Source: Paralvinella palmiformis
Lineage: Eukaryota > Annelida > Polychaeta > Terebellida > Alvinellidae
Reading direction: 5' to 3'
DNA length: 64,000 bases
NCBI GenBank assembly: GCA_025642065.1
Contig: JAODUP010000714.1
Location: 1 to 64,000, forward strand
The notes below the pieces were generated by a model, which was not told the origin of the DNA, did no database searches, and worked only from the letters and a program-made list of their open reading frames with translations. Below are positions 1-13,245 of this stretch, one piece after another. The translations under genes and the position numbers were made by a program. The stretch's first letter is position 1. The number at the start of each line of letters is the position of its first letter.

Positions 1-232
1 AATCCCCCAGCTACATTCACAACAATTTCCATCCACAATCCCCCAGCTACATTCACAACAATTTCCATCCACAATCCCCCAGCTACATTCACAACAATTT
101 CCATCCACAATCCCCCAGCTGCACTCACAACAATTTCCATCCACAATCCCCCAGCTGCACTCACAACAATTTCCATCCACAATCCCCCAGCTGCACTCAC
201 AACAATTTCCATCCACAATCCCCCAACTGCAC
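1..232. repeat. 36-bp minisatellite, about 6.5 copies
   Basis: Head-to-tail copies of a 36-bp unit (aatcccccagctac... through ...atttccatccac) run from the window edge, so the array continues to the left. Copies differ by a few substitutions (ctacattc or ctgcactc). It lies in a DGK intron upstream of the first visible exon. Confidence 0.95.
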
Positions 233-393
233 TCACTTTTGACACATAACTAAAAGTATCACTGTAAAATGTTTTTCTTCAGCCCAACTGAGAACGTTGA
301 AATTTATTGAGCCATTATATCTTTAAAAGGTAAACAAAGTTGTGGACATGATAACATCAGCTTCTGATTGATAAAATCAATAAAACTAGAAAT

Positions 394-735
394 AACCTAA
401 AACAATAGTCATTATTATCAACAGATCAATGGAATCTAGTTTAGTTCTAGATATCCTAAAAAGGTGTTCAGTTTAGAACATTAGCTCAGAACCTGAGATA
501 TGTACATAACCTAAAACAATAGTCATTATTATCAACAGATCAATGGAATCTAGTTTAGTTCTAAATATCCTAAAAGGTGCTCAGTTTAGAACATTAGCTC
601 AGAACTTGAGATATGTACATAACCTAAAACAATAGTCATTATTATCAACAGATCAATGGAATCTAGTTTAGTTCTAGATATCCTAAAAAGGTGCTCAGTT
701 TAGAAAGGTTCAGAACCTGAGATATGTACAAATTA
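394..735. repeat. 114-bp tandem repeat, 3 copies
   Basis: Three copies of a unit starting aacctaaaacaatagtc begin at 394, 508 and 621. The last is slightly shortened. They lie in the DGK intron, and the region from 735 to 1980 shows only AT-rich intron sequence. Confidence 0.9.
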
Positions 736-1980
736 TCCTCATCTCTCTTTTATCGATCCCGTTTAAATTACTTAGAATAGTGGTCGACAAAAGATTATAT
801 AATGTGCTAATTAATCTGTAGTCCAGCCATTATCGTTTTCAGCTCAAACAAATCCACTGTCAGTGCAATTACTGAATTCATCTCCAATGTACTTAGGTTA
901 CACAAAATAAATAATGCTTAGTAAGTGTTTTCCTGGATCTGTTCAAGACATTTGAAACTATAAATCACAACATGCTGTTAAGGAACTTGTAACATTATAA
1001 CATCAATAACATCACCTAGAAATGATTCAAACTAATTAATTTATTGAATACAATACAAAGACAATGATTGAAGAGTAATAAAAATTACATATTTGGTACA
1101 AAAAATGTATAATTATTGAGATCTTTACTCATTATTATATTTATATATATATTATTATATTGACAAATCACCGATTTGGTGACTAATAGTAATAGTATTA
1201 TATTTCCAGATGATGCAACAGTCTACTTTTCTTAAAATTAGATTGATTTAAGACAAAATAAGCTTTTATTAAATATCAGCAAAACACATTACTTGTTTTT
1301 TTCTGGACACAACTTATAAACACATCACCGAAAATCAATAACGAAAATCAATAACGAAACAGTCAATCGATTAAATTAAACAAAGTAACATTTCTGGAAA
1401 TGATTATTGAAAAAAATAGCAGGAATACCAGAAGTATTATTATAATAAAATTATTACTGGGCTATATGTAATAAATACCAGTAGATATTTACTCATTAAG
1501 TAAAACTTGAAAATCTTGTCTAATGGCCAAATTCTTATCTGATTTTTATCCTATTGAAATCAGACAAAAATATTTCTTAAAATTAAATGCTATGTATGAT
1601 CTGCAACTCCCACGTATAAAATCTTTAACATTTTAAATATCACTAATGTGTTACAATTTGATAAATTTATGTATTTTTACTCTCATAGAGCATTTGTCTA
1701 TATCATACATATTTTAGATTAAATTGTAATATTGATTGATACAACAGAAAGAACAAGAATGGGCCACATATGATATCACTGGGGGAAAAAAAACATCAGA
1801 AGATAAACTGCAAAATATTTATTGATACAACATCTCAAATCTGGTATAATATTCCGAAAACAAAAAATTAAACATTAAATATATGAATATATGTCATAAT
1901 ATTAAATTGTACACGATACAAAATAATGTTAATGTTGATTGTATACATTGTTTTAATTTTTGTTATTTCATTGAAGCAAC

Positions 1981-2135
1981 TTGAAATAAAAATGTGATAG
2001 AAATATTATATTAATTTTATTATGTTCCAAGGCTAAATAAAAATGTAACAGAAGTATTGTGTTAATTTTATTATGTTCCAAGGCTAAATAAAAATGTAAC
2101 AGAAGTATTGTGTTAATTTTATTATATTCCAAGAC
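1981..2135. repeat. about 60-bp tandem repeat, 2.5 copies
   Basis: The phrase ttccaaggctaaataaaaat recurs at roughly 60-bp spacing with few changes, followed by TG-rich microsatellite sequence near 2400-2462. No coding potential is seen. Confidence 0.85.
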
Positions 2136-2596
2136 TAAACATAAGTTTTAGAGGTTGTAGTATTTATAATTTTGTCACTCCCAAAATTGTACTCCTAACT
2201 TATAAAATGAACATTTGATTGATGATGTCTCCTTCTAGCTAGATATTGATGTGTTTATGTGTCTTGTTCTAGTGCCAGTAGATCTAAATAGTGTGTATTT
2301 TGTCCATGCGTAGATGTGTTATTGTTCTACTTTGTTAAATGTGAATGATGACACTACATGACATTAGCCTTGTAATTGTCCCTGACATATAGTCTGTATG
2401 TCTGTCTATATGTGTGTATATCTGTGTGTGTGTTTGTGCATATATGTGTGTGTGTGTGTGTACCTATAGACAGGTTTGGCCAAAAGCCAGGTTAATATGA
2501 GTATTATCTGGGCCGGTGGCTTTTACTGGTTTTAACGGGGGGGGATATGACCAATCCTACCTATAGCTATTTAATCCTATATTATTGTTACTTCAG

Positions 2597-2755
2597 GTTC
2601 GGCTTCAGCTGCTGTCCATCCATCTATGGCCATTACAACATCTAGTAGTACACACGACAAGGTGATCAACTCTGGTGGTGATAATACACCAGACACGTCC
2701 AATCATTCTCGATCATCATCTAAAAAATCTGCCCACAGCATACACAGTATACATG
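2597..2755 (+). CDS. DGKB: DGK exon: Ser/Thr-rich linker
   Basis: The exon follows acceptor cttcag and ends at donor gtcagt. It encodes 52 full codons of a Ser/Thr/His-rich, probably disordered linker between the recoverin-homology domain and the EF hands. Conservation is low, so it is supported mainly by phase (enters at +2, leaves at +1) and by the next exon. Confidence 0.85.
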
Positions 2756-5107
2756 GTCAGTTAACATTAATAATAATAATAACGTAGTGTTAAATTTGTT
2801 GATTACGTCATTCCAATCAAAGCTAATTCAGTTAATTAATTTTGTTTAACAGTTTTTAACATAACATTATTTTTATTGATACGCATTTCTGCATTTAAAG
2901 TATTTTTTGTATTGTATCCAAATTGTATCACTACATTACTGAGACAGCATATTTGTGTGTGTGTGTGTGTGTGGTTTTATGTATTGTTTTTTTTTCTTCT
3001 TTTAATTAAAGGTTTATCGGGAGAATATCTTCAGTGTATATGTTACAGTTAATCTGTATAATCAGTTAATATCTATATTACTATTATACAGATTAACTGT
3101 AATATATACACTGTTCTTGTGACATTCTGTTTTTATTATGGTACTAATTTAAGTTTATGACATGGTAGAACTGTGTCATGTTGAATACTGATTATTAAAA
3201 ACTAAAGTATTTGTTCTTTAGATGAATGTAAACAGATTTGTTGTTGATAAAGCTATTTAGACTGGCTTTCAGCTTTGCTAGAAAAGTCCTATGGGAGAGA
3301 GATTGCGATGTATTTAAATATCCATTATACAGTATGACTAATTACTGTTACAGATTGTGTTTTAGTTATATGTTATCAAATATTTTTTTAATACTAGTTT
3401 TAATAAGTAATTAAAGCTGAATTTAGCCAACATGATTTTTATAGTATACTTGACGTATTTCTCTCTGAATATCTTTTTTTTCAGATCCTAATTCAGTGAT
3501 ACGAAATTCGTCCAACTCTTCCTTATTACAAGGTGCCTTGGATAGTAACCGTCCTACAGTCCAATCACAAGGTCGTCGTAACAGCCTTGACATTAAAACT
3601 GGAAGTATACAGCTAAAGGATCTTGTTTGTTATCTGTCATTGTTAGAGGGGGGTAGACCTGAAGATAAACTAGAGTGTAAGTAGGACTGTGTGTGTATGT
3701 GTGTATGTGTGTTTTAGGATACATATAAAGAAGCAACAGGCAGAGCATCAACATATCTAAACATCCTTTGAGACCTACCTCCATAAATATAAATACAACT
3801 ACACACACACACACATATATTATAGGTAAGATGACCAATATATTTGTATATCTATAAGTTTATCGATTCACAAATCTAAACATCTATTAACCCATATAAA
3901 CATTGTTATTACATCTGGGTGACTTATTCATGCCTAAATTTGACATTAATATTCACCAATTAGTCCAAACCACATACCAAATTGACAGGACTAGTAACTT
4001 TATAATTCCTGTCATCCTGTAGGCAAGTATTATCATCGGGTTAAAATAATAAATCATTTTCAGAGATCTCATAGTTCAGATATGTTCATCCTATTTTGTT
4101 TATCAATCTAATTATTTACTCTGACAATAAAATGTTTTTAAATGGCCAGTGAGTTATGTACGCAAGATGAGAAATGGGAACAGCATGTTGTATCTTTATT
4201 GTCATTACATGAGTTAGTGAAATTCCATCAACAGTATCTCCCAAGCGAAGTTTTTCCTCAATAAATTTGTATCGATTCATAAATAGACCCAACCTTAGGG
4301 TCCTCCAAACTTCAGCAGTTGAAATGAGATGCTCTTCTGGGATCAGCTAACAATGACTGGTAGTTTGTTGTCTTTAAAGTTCAAATACATTTATAATGGT
4401 ACAACGTCATTGTACTTTACATATTATTAAATAAACTATATGTATGGAAAACTTTATTTGGTTTAATTCAAACGAATGAATTGCTAATCTTTTGAACTAA
4501 TAGTAGATTTAAATTAGTTTCTAATTCTGAATATGGAATAGATTGTTTATATGTTATAAATATGACCAATGAAATAAACAATAACTTATAAACAATGTAC
4601 AATCTACACATTCAACTAGACAAATATGTGTCTCAGAGAAATATACAAATATTAAAAACTTTTGTAAATGCTAGTCTCTCGTGTATTTGTTTGTGATATT
4701 TAGTTTTATTTTGTAGGCAACAAAATAAACTCATTTAAAAATTAATTATAAAAGTGGACTTTTTCATATATGAGAATTACTTAACTCATTGTGTCAATAC
4801 ATATTCTGTGTGATTGCCAGTAAATCTATGTCGGGTATAAAGTGATTTATTTCTATTACAAGTTTTTTTGTATTACATGCACAATTACATATTGATTGAC
4901 TATACCAAATTATCTTGTAATGTCTATAACAGAGCTTAATTTATTATTATTTTACTTGTGGGAGGTATATTTTCAGTATGAGATAACTGATGAATGTTAT
5001 TATCATTGTTATAACAGTTAATTAATTATTATTTCAGTTGTATTTCGTCTTTATGATAATGATGGAAATGGTATACTAGATGCTAGTGTAAGTATTCTTC
5101 TTCACAG

Positions 5108-5149
<42 letters not shown>

Positions 5150-7127
5150 TGTGTAATATAATATATTACAAAACAAAACATTACACTAAAAGTGACTTCA
5201 GTATTCTTCCATGTATAATGCACACTTTTTTTCACTGTTTTCCATCCTTCTTTTGGGGGCGCTTCCGTGTTCGAATCCTGCCATTGGCATATCTGAAGGT
5301 TGTTTCGTCTTTCACTTCGTCTCATTACCTTTGGAAGTCGCTCGGCCCATTTAGCCTACCTTTGCACAAAAGTGGCCGTTAAACATCAATCATCATCATC
5401 ATCATCCATCCTTCTTTTGGGTTATACACCATCACTAAATGTGTCACGGTTATTATAATAACTTAATTTCCTTGTGTCTAATTATTATCTTTTATCATCT
5501 TCAGTTATCAAATGATCAAAAGAATTATTATACAAGGTGTGAACATAAATAAACTATGGTAAACACTCACCAAACATCTCCACTTTTACGTGTGTCATAT
5601 TTAATTTAATAGGGATACAATAGAAATCACTGCTCACAATTGAGACAAGTTTGGTTATTAATTATAACATCAAAGCAATTAGGATTGGAAATCAAAGGTT
5701 GTGATCCTTAGGACTTTCGTATCAAGCCCCTCATATGCGGAGGGTGTACGTAATTACAGAAAAAAAATGGTGCACAAGTCCAGCTGCACCGAAACTAGGT
5801 TTTCCAGATATTTTTCTTGTCAACAAAGGGTGTGTGTTATACACCAAAACTAGGTTTTCCAGATATTTTTCTTGTCAACAAAGGGTGTGTGTTATACACC
5901 AAAACTAGGTTTTTCAGACATTTTTCTGGTCAACAAAGGGTGTGCGTTATACACCGAAACTAGGTTTTCCAGATATTTTTCTTGTCAACAAAGGGTGTGT
6001 GTTATACACCGAAACTAGGTTTTTCAGACATTTTTCTGGTCAACAAAGGGCGTGCGTTATACACCAAAATTAGGTTGATCCTTTGAAAATCTACGGCCCA
6101 TTTAGCTTACCTTGTGTACAAAAGTAGTCGTAAAACAGCAACAGTTGTAGTTCTTCTTACACTAGATGTTGTTCTTTTAAAAGGGAAGTTATATACTGAT
6201 GTCGTATGTGAGGTTTCACCCTCTGGTTATATTTAAACCTTACTATATTATATAACATCGTATTAATCATGATATTTTAATAAATTAGTAATTTATTATC
6301 ATAGTTATTCTCACCGTTTAGTTCTAATATATTAAATCAAACTTATGAAATTATTATATAGTAAGCCATCAATTCATAAAGCTGCATTAACTTGTTATAA
6401 ATATTTATTCCATTATAATATCTGATTCAGCTCTTAGTATCATAAATAATAGTTTCTTATTAAATATTTCTTGATCTGATTCTGTGAGTTTTGGTATATT
6501 TTAATATTGACCGTATTTTGAAAGTATTAATATAAATATGCTACACAGTGTACTGTAGATTAATACTGAGTTTGTTGATCAGTTTATTATTAGCCATGTA
6601 TTGTTGTAACAGGCACTAACACACATCACTTTTACACATACATGTACATTGCATGTACAGGTACACTGACAGGTATATGCTGTTTGTGAGAGGTATGGAT
6701 GATACATTTATGATCAGCATCCTTAGAGACAAATAGACACGCACACACACACACACACACACACAATGACACACACACACACACAACTATACATGATCAG
6801 AGTTGTAGTCAGTTTATGTTATATGGCCACCACAATCTGACACATTAGTCATAATAAAATAGATTTGTATAACTAGTTATTGTAGAATATGATAATCATT
6901 ATTTGTATATTTATGAGTAAAGTAGTTTGAGTATGTGTGTGTGTGTGTGTGTGTGTTTTAGCTATGTATAATAAGGCACAGAGAATTCCGAACTCTGAAT
7001 TCAAACTCTGGACAATTCTTTGGGGGACTGAATCCAGAGTGGCGACTTCATGCTGAGACATGTGTAATGTCTCACCAGTCTGTGTATGTGTGTGTGTGTG
7101 TGCCTCTGTATAAAATATTACCTTACA

Positions 7128-7177
<50 letters not shown>

Positions 7178-8806
7178 ACCTACATTATAACACTGTTTTA
7201 TATTAACAGGAGTTAGACTGTATTGTTAACCAAATGATGACTGTTGCTGAGTATCTTGGCTGGGATGTCTCTGAATTAAAACCGGTTAGTGATCTGTGAT
7301 CCTTGTCTGTTAATAAGTGTCTGTTAGTGATCTGTGATCCATGTCTGTTAAGAAGTGTCTGTTAGTGATCTGTGATCCTTGTCTTTTAATAAGTGTCTGT
7401 TTGTGATCCGTTATTAAGTGTCTGTGTCTTATAGTGTATTATATTGTTATCTAGCAGATGGTATGATGCAATAATGTTCAGTGATGTATAATAGTAATGC
7501 ATACCTGCTGACACATGCTTGTTTATTTGCGCATGCATGCGCACACATGCAAAATATTTGTGTGTGTGTATTTTTTAAGCAATTATACATCACATTTTAT
7601 CAATAATGTTATGTGAGATGCACTTTTGTGTAGATGTTTGTGGATTTTTATAATCAGATCCTATAGGACTAATCTGTCTAATATTAATTTTTTATAATCA
7701 GATCCTATAGGACTAATCTGTCTAATATTATTTTTTTATAATCAGATCATATAGGACTAGCCTGTCTAATATTCATTTTCTATCATTAGATCCTATAGGA
7801 CTATCCTGTCTAATATTTATTTTTTATCATCAGATCCTGCAGGACATGATGGTAGAGATAGATTATGACTCAGATGGCTCTGTGTCATTAGAGGAATGGA
7901 AACGTGGAGGTCTAACAACGATACCATTACTAGTATTACTGGGTCTGGAGCAGGTATATAACACTTAATACAAAAATCTCTATTGTTATAATTAGAATAT
8001 TGTAATAATGATTCTCTTTGGGTTGATTAAATATAAACAGTTTTAAAAACCTAATTCAACTTTTCCATATTTTGAAACTTGTAATATGTCAAAGGTTGTG
8101 TAACAGATGTGTTATGTTTATATCATGTCATTATACATAATGCTGTTGTTCTAATAAACAGTAAGCCAACTACAGCATGCTGTAGTCATAGTAAACAGCG
8201 AGTTGTAATTGTTTATTAAACAAACAACTGTCAACATATTCCTGGACACTCTTGAACCTACACAGTATGAATGAATATTTGTACTCGCAGTCACGTTATT
8301 GAATCAATGGGTTTAACTGAAATGAATATATTTATTAACAAGAATATATCTGTGTGTGTGTGTGAGTGAGTGTGTGTGTGTGTGTGAGTGAGTGTGTGTG
8401 TATGTGTGTGAGTGTGTGTGTGTGAGTGATGTAACAATCTATCAACTTATCTTTCACAATAATAAAGCTGAAAACTATGTTTAGTTTACAATATTTTGAG
8501 TATATTTCTTATGGTAATTAGTAAGATTGAACTAAAGTTAGTTTTCTGTATTTAGTTATTTGTTAGATTAGGAGTAAATAACATGTTTACATATTTAATT
8601 GTCTTCAAAAGTCATACTGAATTAGTTGACTGAATATGTTTTGTTGTTAAATGGAAAGTTAATATTAAGACAAAATATAGAAAATATGACCCTTAATAAT
8701 ACAATATTTTACCAAAATGAAAACAAATGAATGAGATCATAGTCTTCAAAAATCTTTTTTTGTGAGATTGTTACGTAATTCTCATAATGTTGACTAGAAC
8801 AAGAAC

Positions 8807-8869
<63 letters not shown>

Positions 8870-9944
8870 TATAATCCAAATAATTAATGAATCTAATATT
8901 TATAAACAGTTTTTGTTTATGGTCATGTTATATCTATATTATATTCCTACTTCTGTCCTATAGGATGTTAAAGATGATGGCACACATTCGTGGAGACTGA
9001 AACATTTCAACAAACCCGCTTATTGTAATCTTTGTCTCAATTTGCTGGTTGGTTTAGGGAAACAAGGACTGTCGTGTATATGTACGTATAATAATATATA
9101 CATTTTATCTAGACAGACTGCTCGTTTTGTTCTTCAGCACATTTAAAGGAATGGTTCACTTTCATTTGAGATTTTCCAGAATAAAACAAATATGTTCACT
9201 AATTATAAATGATGTCAAAATATGAACACCATCAACCATGTATTAAAAAGTTCTTTTGGGGATTCATAATATTGAAGCTAGACTGAGATGAAGCTCCTGA
9301 AGTATGATGTCATGGTATACAAGCTGTTTGTATCACGTGATTATATTATTGTAAACAAAAATTATTTTAGAACAATAATATATTTATGAATATTACAGTA
9401 GAGTTGATCCGAACAGTCTTATATATGGTGAAATGGCTAATGATGGTGAAATAGCTAATGATGATGATGATTGATTTTTTTTGGCTATTTTTGTACACAT
9501 GGTAGGCTAAATGGGCCGAGCGACCTTTAAAAGTTGGTGAAATAGCTAAAGAAAACCATATAATTAAATTCCTTTTGAAAGTTGTTTTGTAATCCTGTAT
9601 CACGAAGCAGTTACCAAGATGTCATAGGTTTGTAAATTAGCCAACTGGTACTTCTGTACATATATAAAGTGATGACGTTGGCTAAGCTAAAACATCTGTG
9701 GCCTACATGATCCCAGTGTTTGTTGACATCATAACGTCCGATTTTCTTCTTCCTGTTGTGTATTCTGACATTGAGGAAACTGTTAATGGCAACCCTTCAG
9801 TAATTTGAAATATTTCATCATGTCTATGGTGTTATGTATAGTTTGCAAATATCATTTTTCATATTTGAAGTTACAATTATAAGGATTACGCATTTTATTT
9901 ATAATTTTTAGATTCAGTTGTTCCTTTAAATGCCTGAATTCAAA

Positions 9945-9996
<52 letters not shown>

Positions 9997-12900
9997 CTCT
10001 GTTAGTTGTGTGTGGGGGGTGCTCCGTACTGTTTAACATGACAATAAGCCACCATCCATAGCAAAAATAAATATATATATATATATTATCACATTAGCAT
10101 CTGGAAGTAGTCATATCAGAAATTTTTGGATGTGTTGCAAAATCTAACTACCTGTTAATGTTATTATGATACTGAAGAATTTATATATATTAATTAACAC
10201 ACTGGTAACTAAAATAATAAATATTTCATTAATCATTGCCAGCTAATTTGGATATTATTGCAACAATATTAATATCATATTTTTGTGGTTGTGATTTTTA
10301 GTCTAATTTGGGTTCCATGCCCTGCTATGGGATCACATTGTAGATTCACCAAGCAAAGAATTATAATGTAAACTGTCTTGCTCATAGTTGTGAAAATCTT
10401 CCATTTTTAATGCCACTGTTTGACTGAGCTGTATTTCTCTGTCTCTAAATTGCAGTCTGCAAATACACAGTTCATGAGCGATGTGTACAGAGGGCGCCCG
10501 CATCTTGCATAACAACATATGTTAAGTCAAAGAAAACATCACATGTAAGTAGAAAAGTTAAATTTTCTTTATTTTTATTCTACCAATATGTATCAGTGTT
10601 AGTATCAGTGTTACCTCTACACTACATATAGTATAAAATAGACTAAGAATTATGAATATCAATCAGATTTATTGGCAGTCCAGTAATTATTAAGCACCTG
10701 ATCAGTTATATTGTAATTAGCTCACTTTATTCTGTGCATTAAACCAAGATATGAATAAACATCAGCTCCCAGCCTTTAGAATAAGTTACCTGATTAGATT
10801 AAACAAATATTAGAATATTTGATAAAGTATTTAAAACCCGCATATTTAATTATTAGCGTATTTACAACATTTGATAAATTGCTATATCCATATATTTATG
10901 TTAAAAGTGTGTTATGCTATGTGAGTCAGTACATGTTTTAATTCAATTTTGTGTGTGTAAAATACCTTAGAGCATCTTGTGTTGATTAAGACAATACCTA
11001 AAATAATATTATTAATATTGTTATTATTATATGTAATATTAATTAATATTTTTGCTAATCCTCGTATTGAAAGTCATTATGTGTTTCTAGATCACATTAT
11101 TATACACAATCATCAATTGTCTCCTTTAAATCAGCTTTTTTATCATTAGCATAATTAATCAACATCATCTACCTTTTCTTAATCTAACAGTTAGTCTCCT
11201 AGTTGTATTATAGTTCTTCAACTGTATGACCTTTAAAAGATCAAACTATCTCATATCTGGAGATAACTAACCAGGATCATCTTTTTTTATGACTGTCACA
11301 CCGACCAGTCCTCAACATCAAACAAACCATCCACCCCCCACCAGCTTACAAATAGTTGCAATAAATAATTAGCTGCCAAAACATCAACAAAACATTATTT
11401 ATCTGGAGAATTGCCTTAAATGGACTTCCATCTTGATGTGGCTATCACTAGTATCAGTCTGACAATGATTTTACCTGTCACTACTACCACCTGACAGTTT
11501 ATTATTTCTATCTTGTCTTATAGTGTCGGTTATTATTACTAACTCTTGCCTTAACGTGTCAGTTATTATTACTAACTCTTGCCTTACTGTGTCGGTTATT
11601 ATTACTAACTCTTGCCTTACTGTGTCAGTTATTATTACTAACTCTTGCCTTAACGTGTCAGTTATTATTAATAACTCTTGCCTTAACGTGTCAGTTATTA
11701 TTAATAACTCTTGCCTTAACGTGTCAGTTATTATTAATAACTCTTGCCTTAACGTGTCAGTTATTATTACTAACTCTCACCTTACCCCGTCAGTTATTAT
11801 TAATAATTAGTTATTATTTCTCAGCCTTGCCTTTAGGGATTACCGGTAGTTATTATTTGTCACAATTACCTTATATATAAGTTCTCAAAGAAAGTCTAAT
11901 TTAATATATAACTATCTGAGTTATAAAGATTTACAATTTTCAGTAAGTTACTTCTAATAGATTGGTAATATTACAGGATACTTCAGTTTTAATGTTTAAT
12001 AGTGATTATTGCAAGAAAAAAATATACTAAACGAATATCTCACACACACACACACATCACTATCATGATTAGTAAATAAAATTGTCTTGAAATCAGAGAT
12101 ACACAAATCATATTTAGTTTTTTTGTGAACAGTTTTATATTGTGTCTGGAGAATTATTATAAATTATTATCATTTGTCAGAACTATTTTATTGTTAAACC
12201 TTGGTTTATACTATAATAATATAATATCAAGATACATATAGGAAAAGTTTGCTATAACATATGGGAGGTTTAGTTATAATACAGATATATCATATATCTC
12301 TCTATATGATACTATAATAACATAATATCAAGATACATATAGGAAAAATTAGCTGTAACATATGGGAGGTTTAGTTATAATACAGATATATCATATCTCT
12401 CTCTATATGATACTATAATAATATAATATCAAGATACATATAGGAAAAGTTTGCTATAACATATGGGAGGTTTAGTTATAATACAGATATATCATATAGA
12501 GATATGATACTATAATAATATAATATCAAGATACATATAGGAAAAGTTTGCTATAACATATGGGAGGTTTAGTTATAATACAGATATATCATATCTCTCT
12601 CTATATGATACTATAATAATATAATATCAAGATACATATAGGAAAAGTTTGCTATAACATATGGGAGGTTTAGTTATAATACAGATATATCATATAGAGA
12701 TATGATACTATATAATATTGTCTGATACTGTTTGTGTTAGGTTGTGTTTGTTAAATTTTGTTTTTTAGCAGTATCTGATACTTGTATAACTGAACGATCA
12801 AGTACTATAAATAATGTATCATTGTAACACCAGTACTGAAGTAAACTCATATCATATGCTCATACAAACAAGTATATTGTATTATCATTTTGTCTCAAAA

Positions 12901-12998
12901 ATACTATTAAAACTAGAAATTGTACAAAAAATAACTCAAACAGACAAATATAAAGACCCAAAAATATAAAAATCAAATTAAGTCACAAAAAAGATCTA

Positions 12999-13059
<61 letters not shown>

Positions 13060-13198
13060 ATATTAAAAAAAATATTCTTTTTCATAATTTTCCAAAGATA
13101 TTATGTCATGAAATAAATAAAACTTTATAATGTTGTGAGATAGAGTTATCTCCGCTCTAATTATACAAACTTTAACTTTTGTTAAGATAAATCTGTTG

Positions 13199-13245
<47 letters not shown>

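Noticed and set aside
11523..11810. 95-codon plus-strand open frame
   Set aside because: It is a 33-bp minisatellite read in an open frame, inside a DGK intron.
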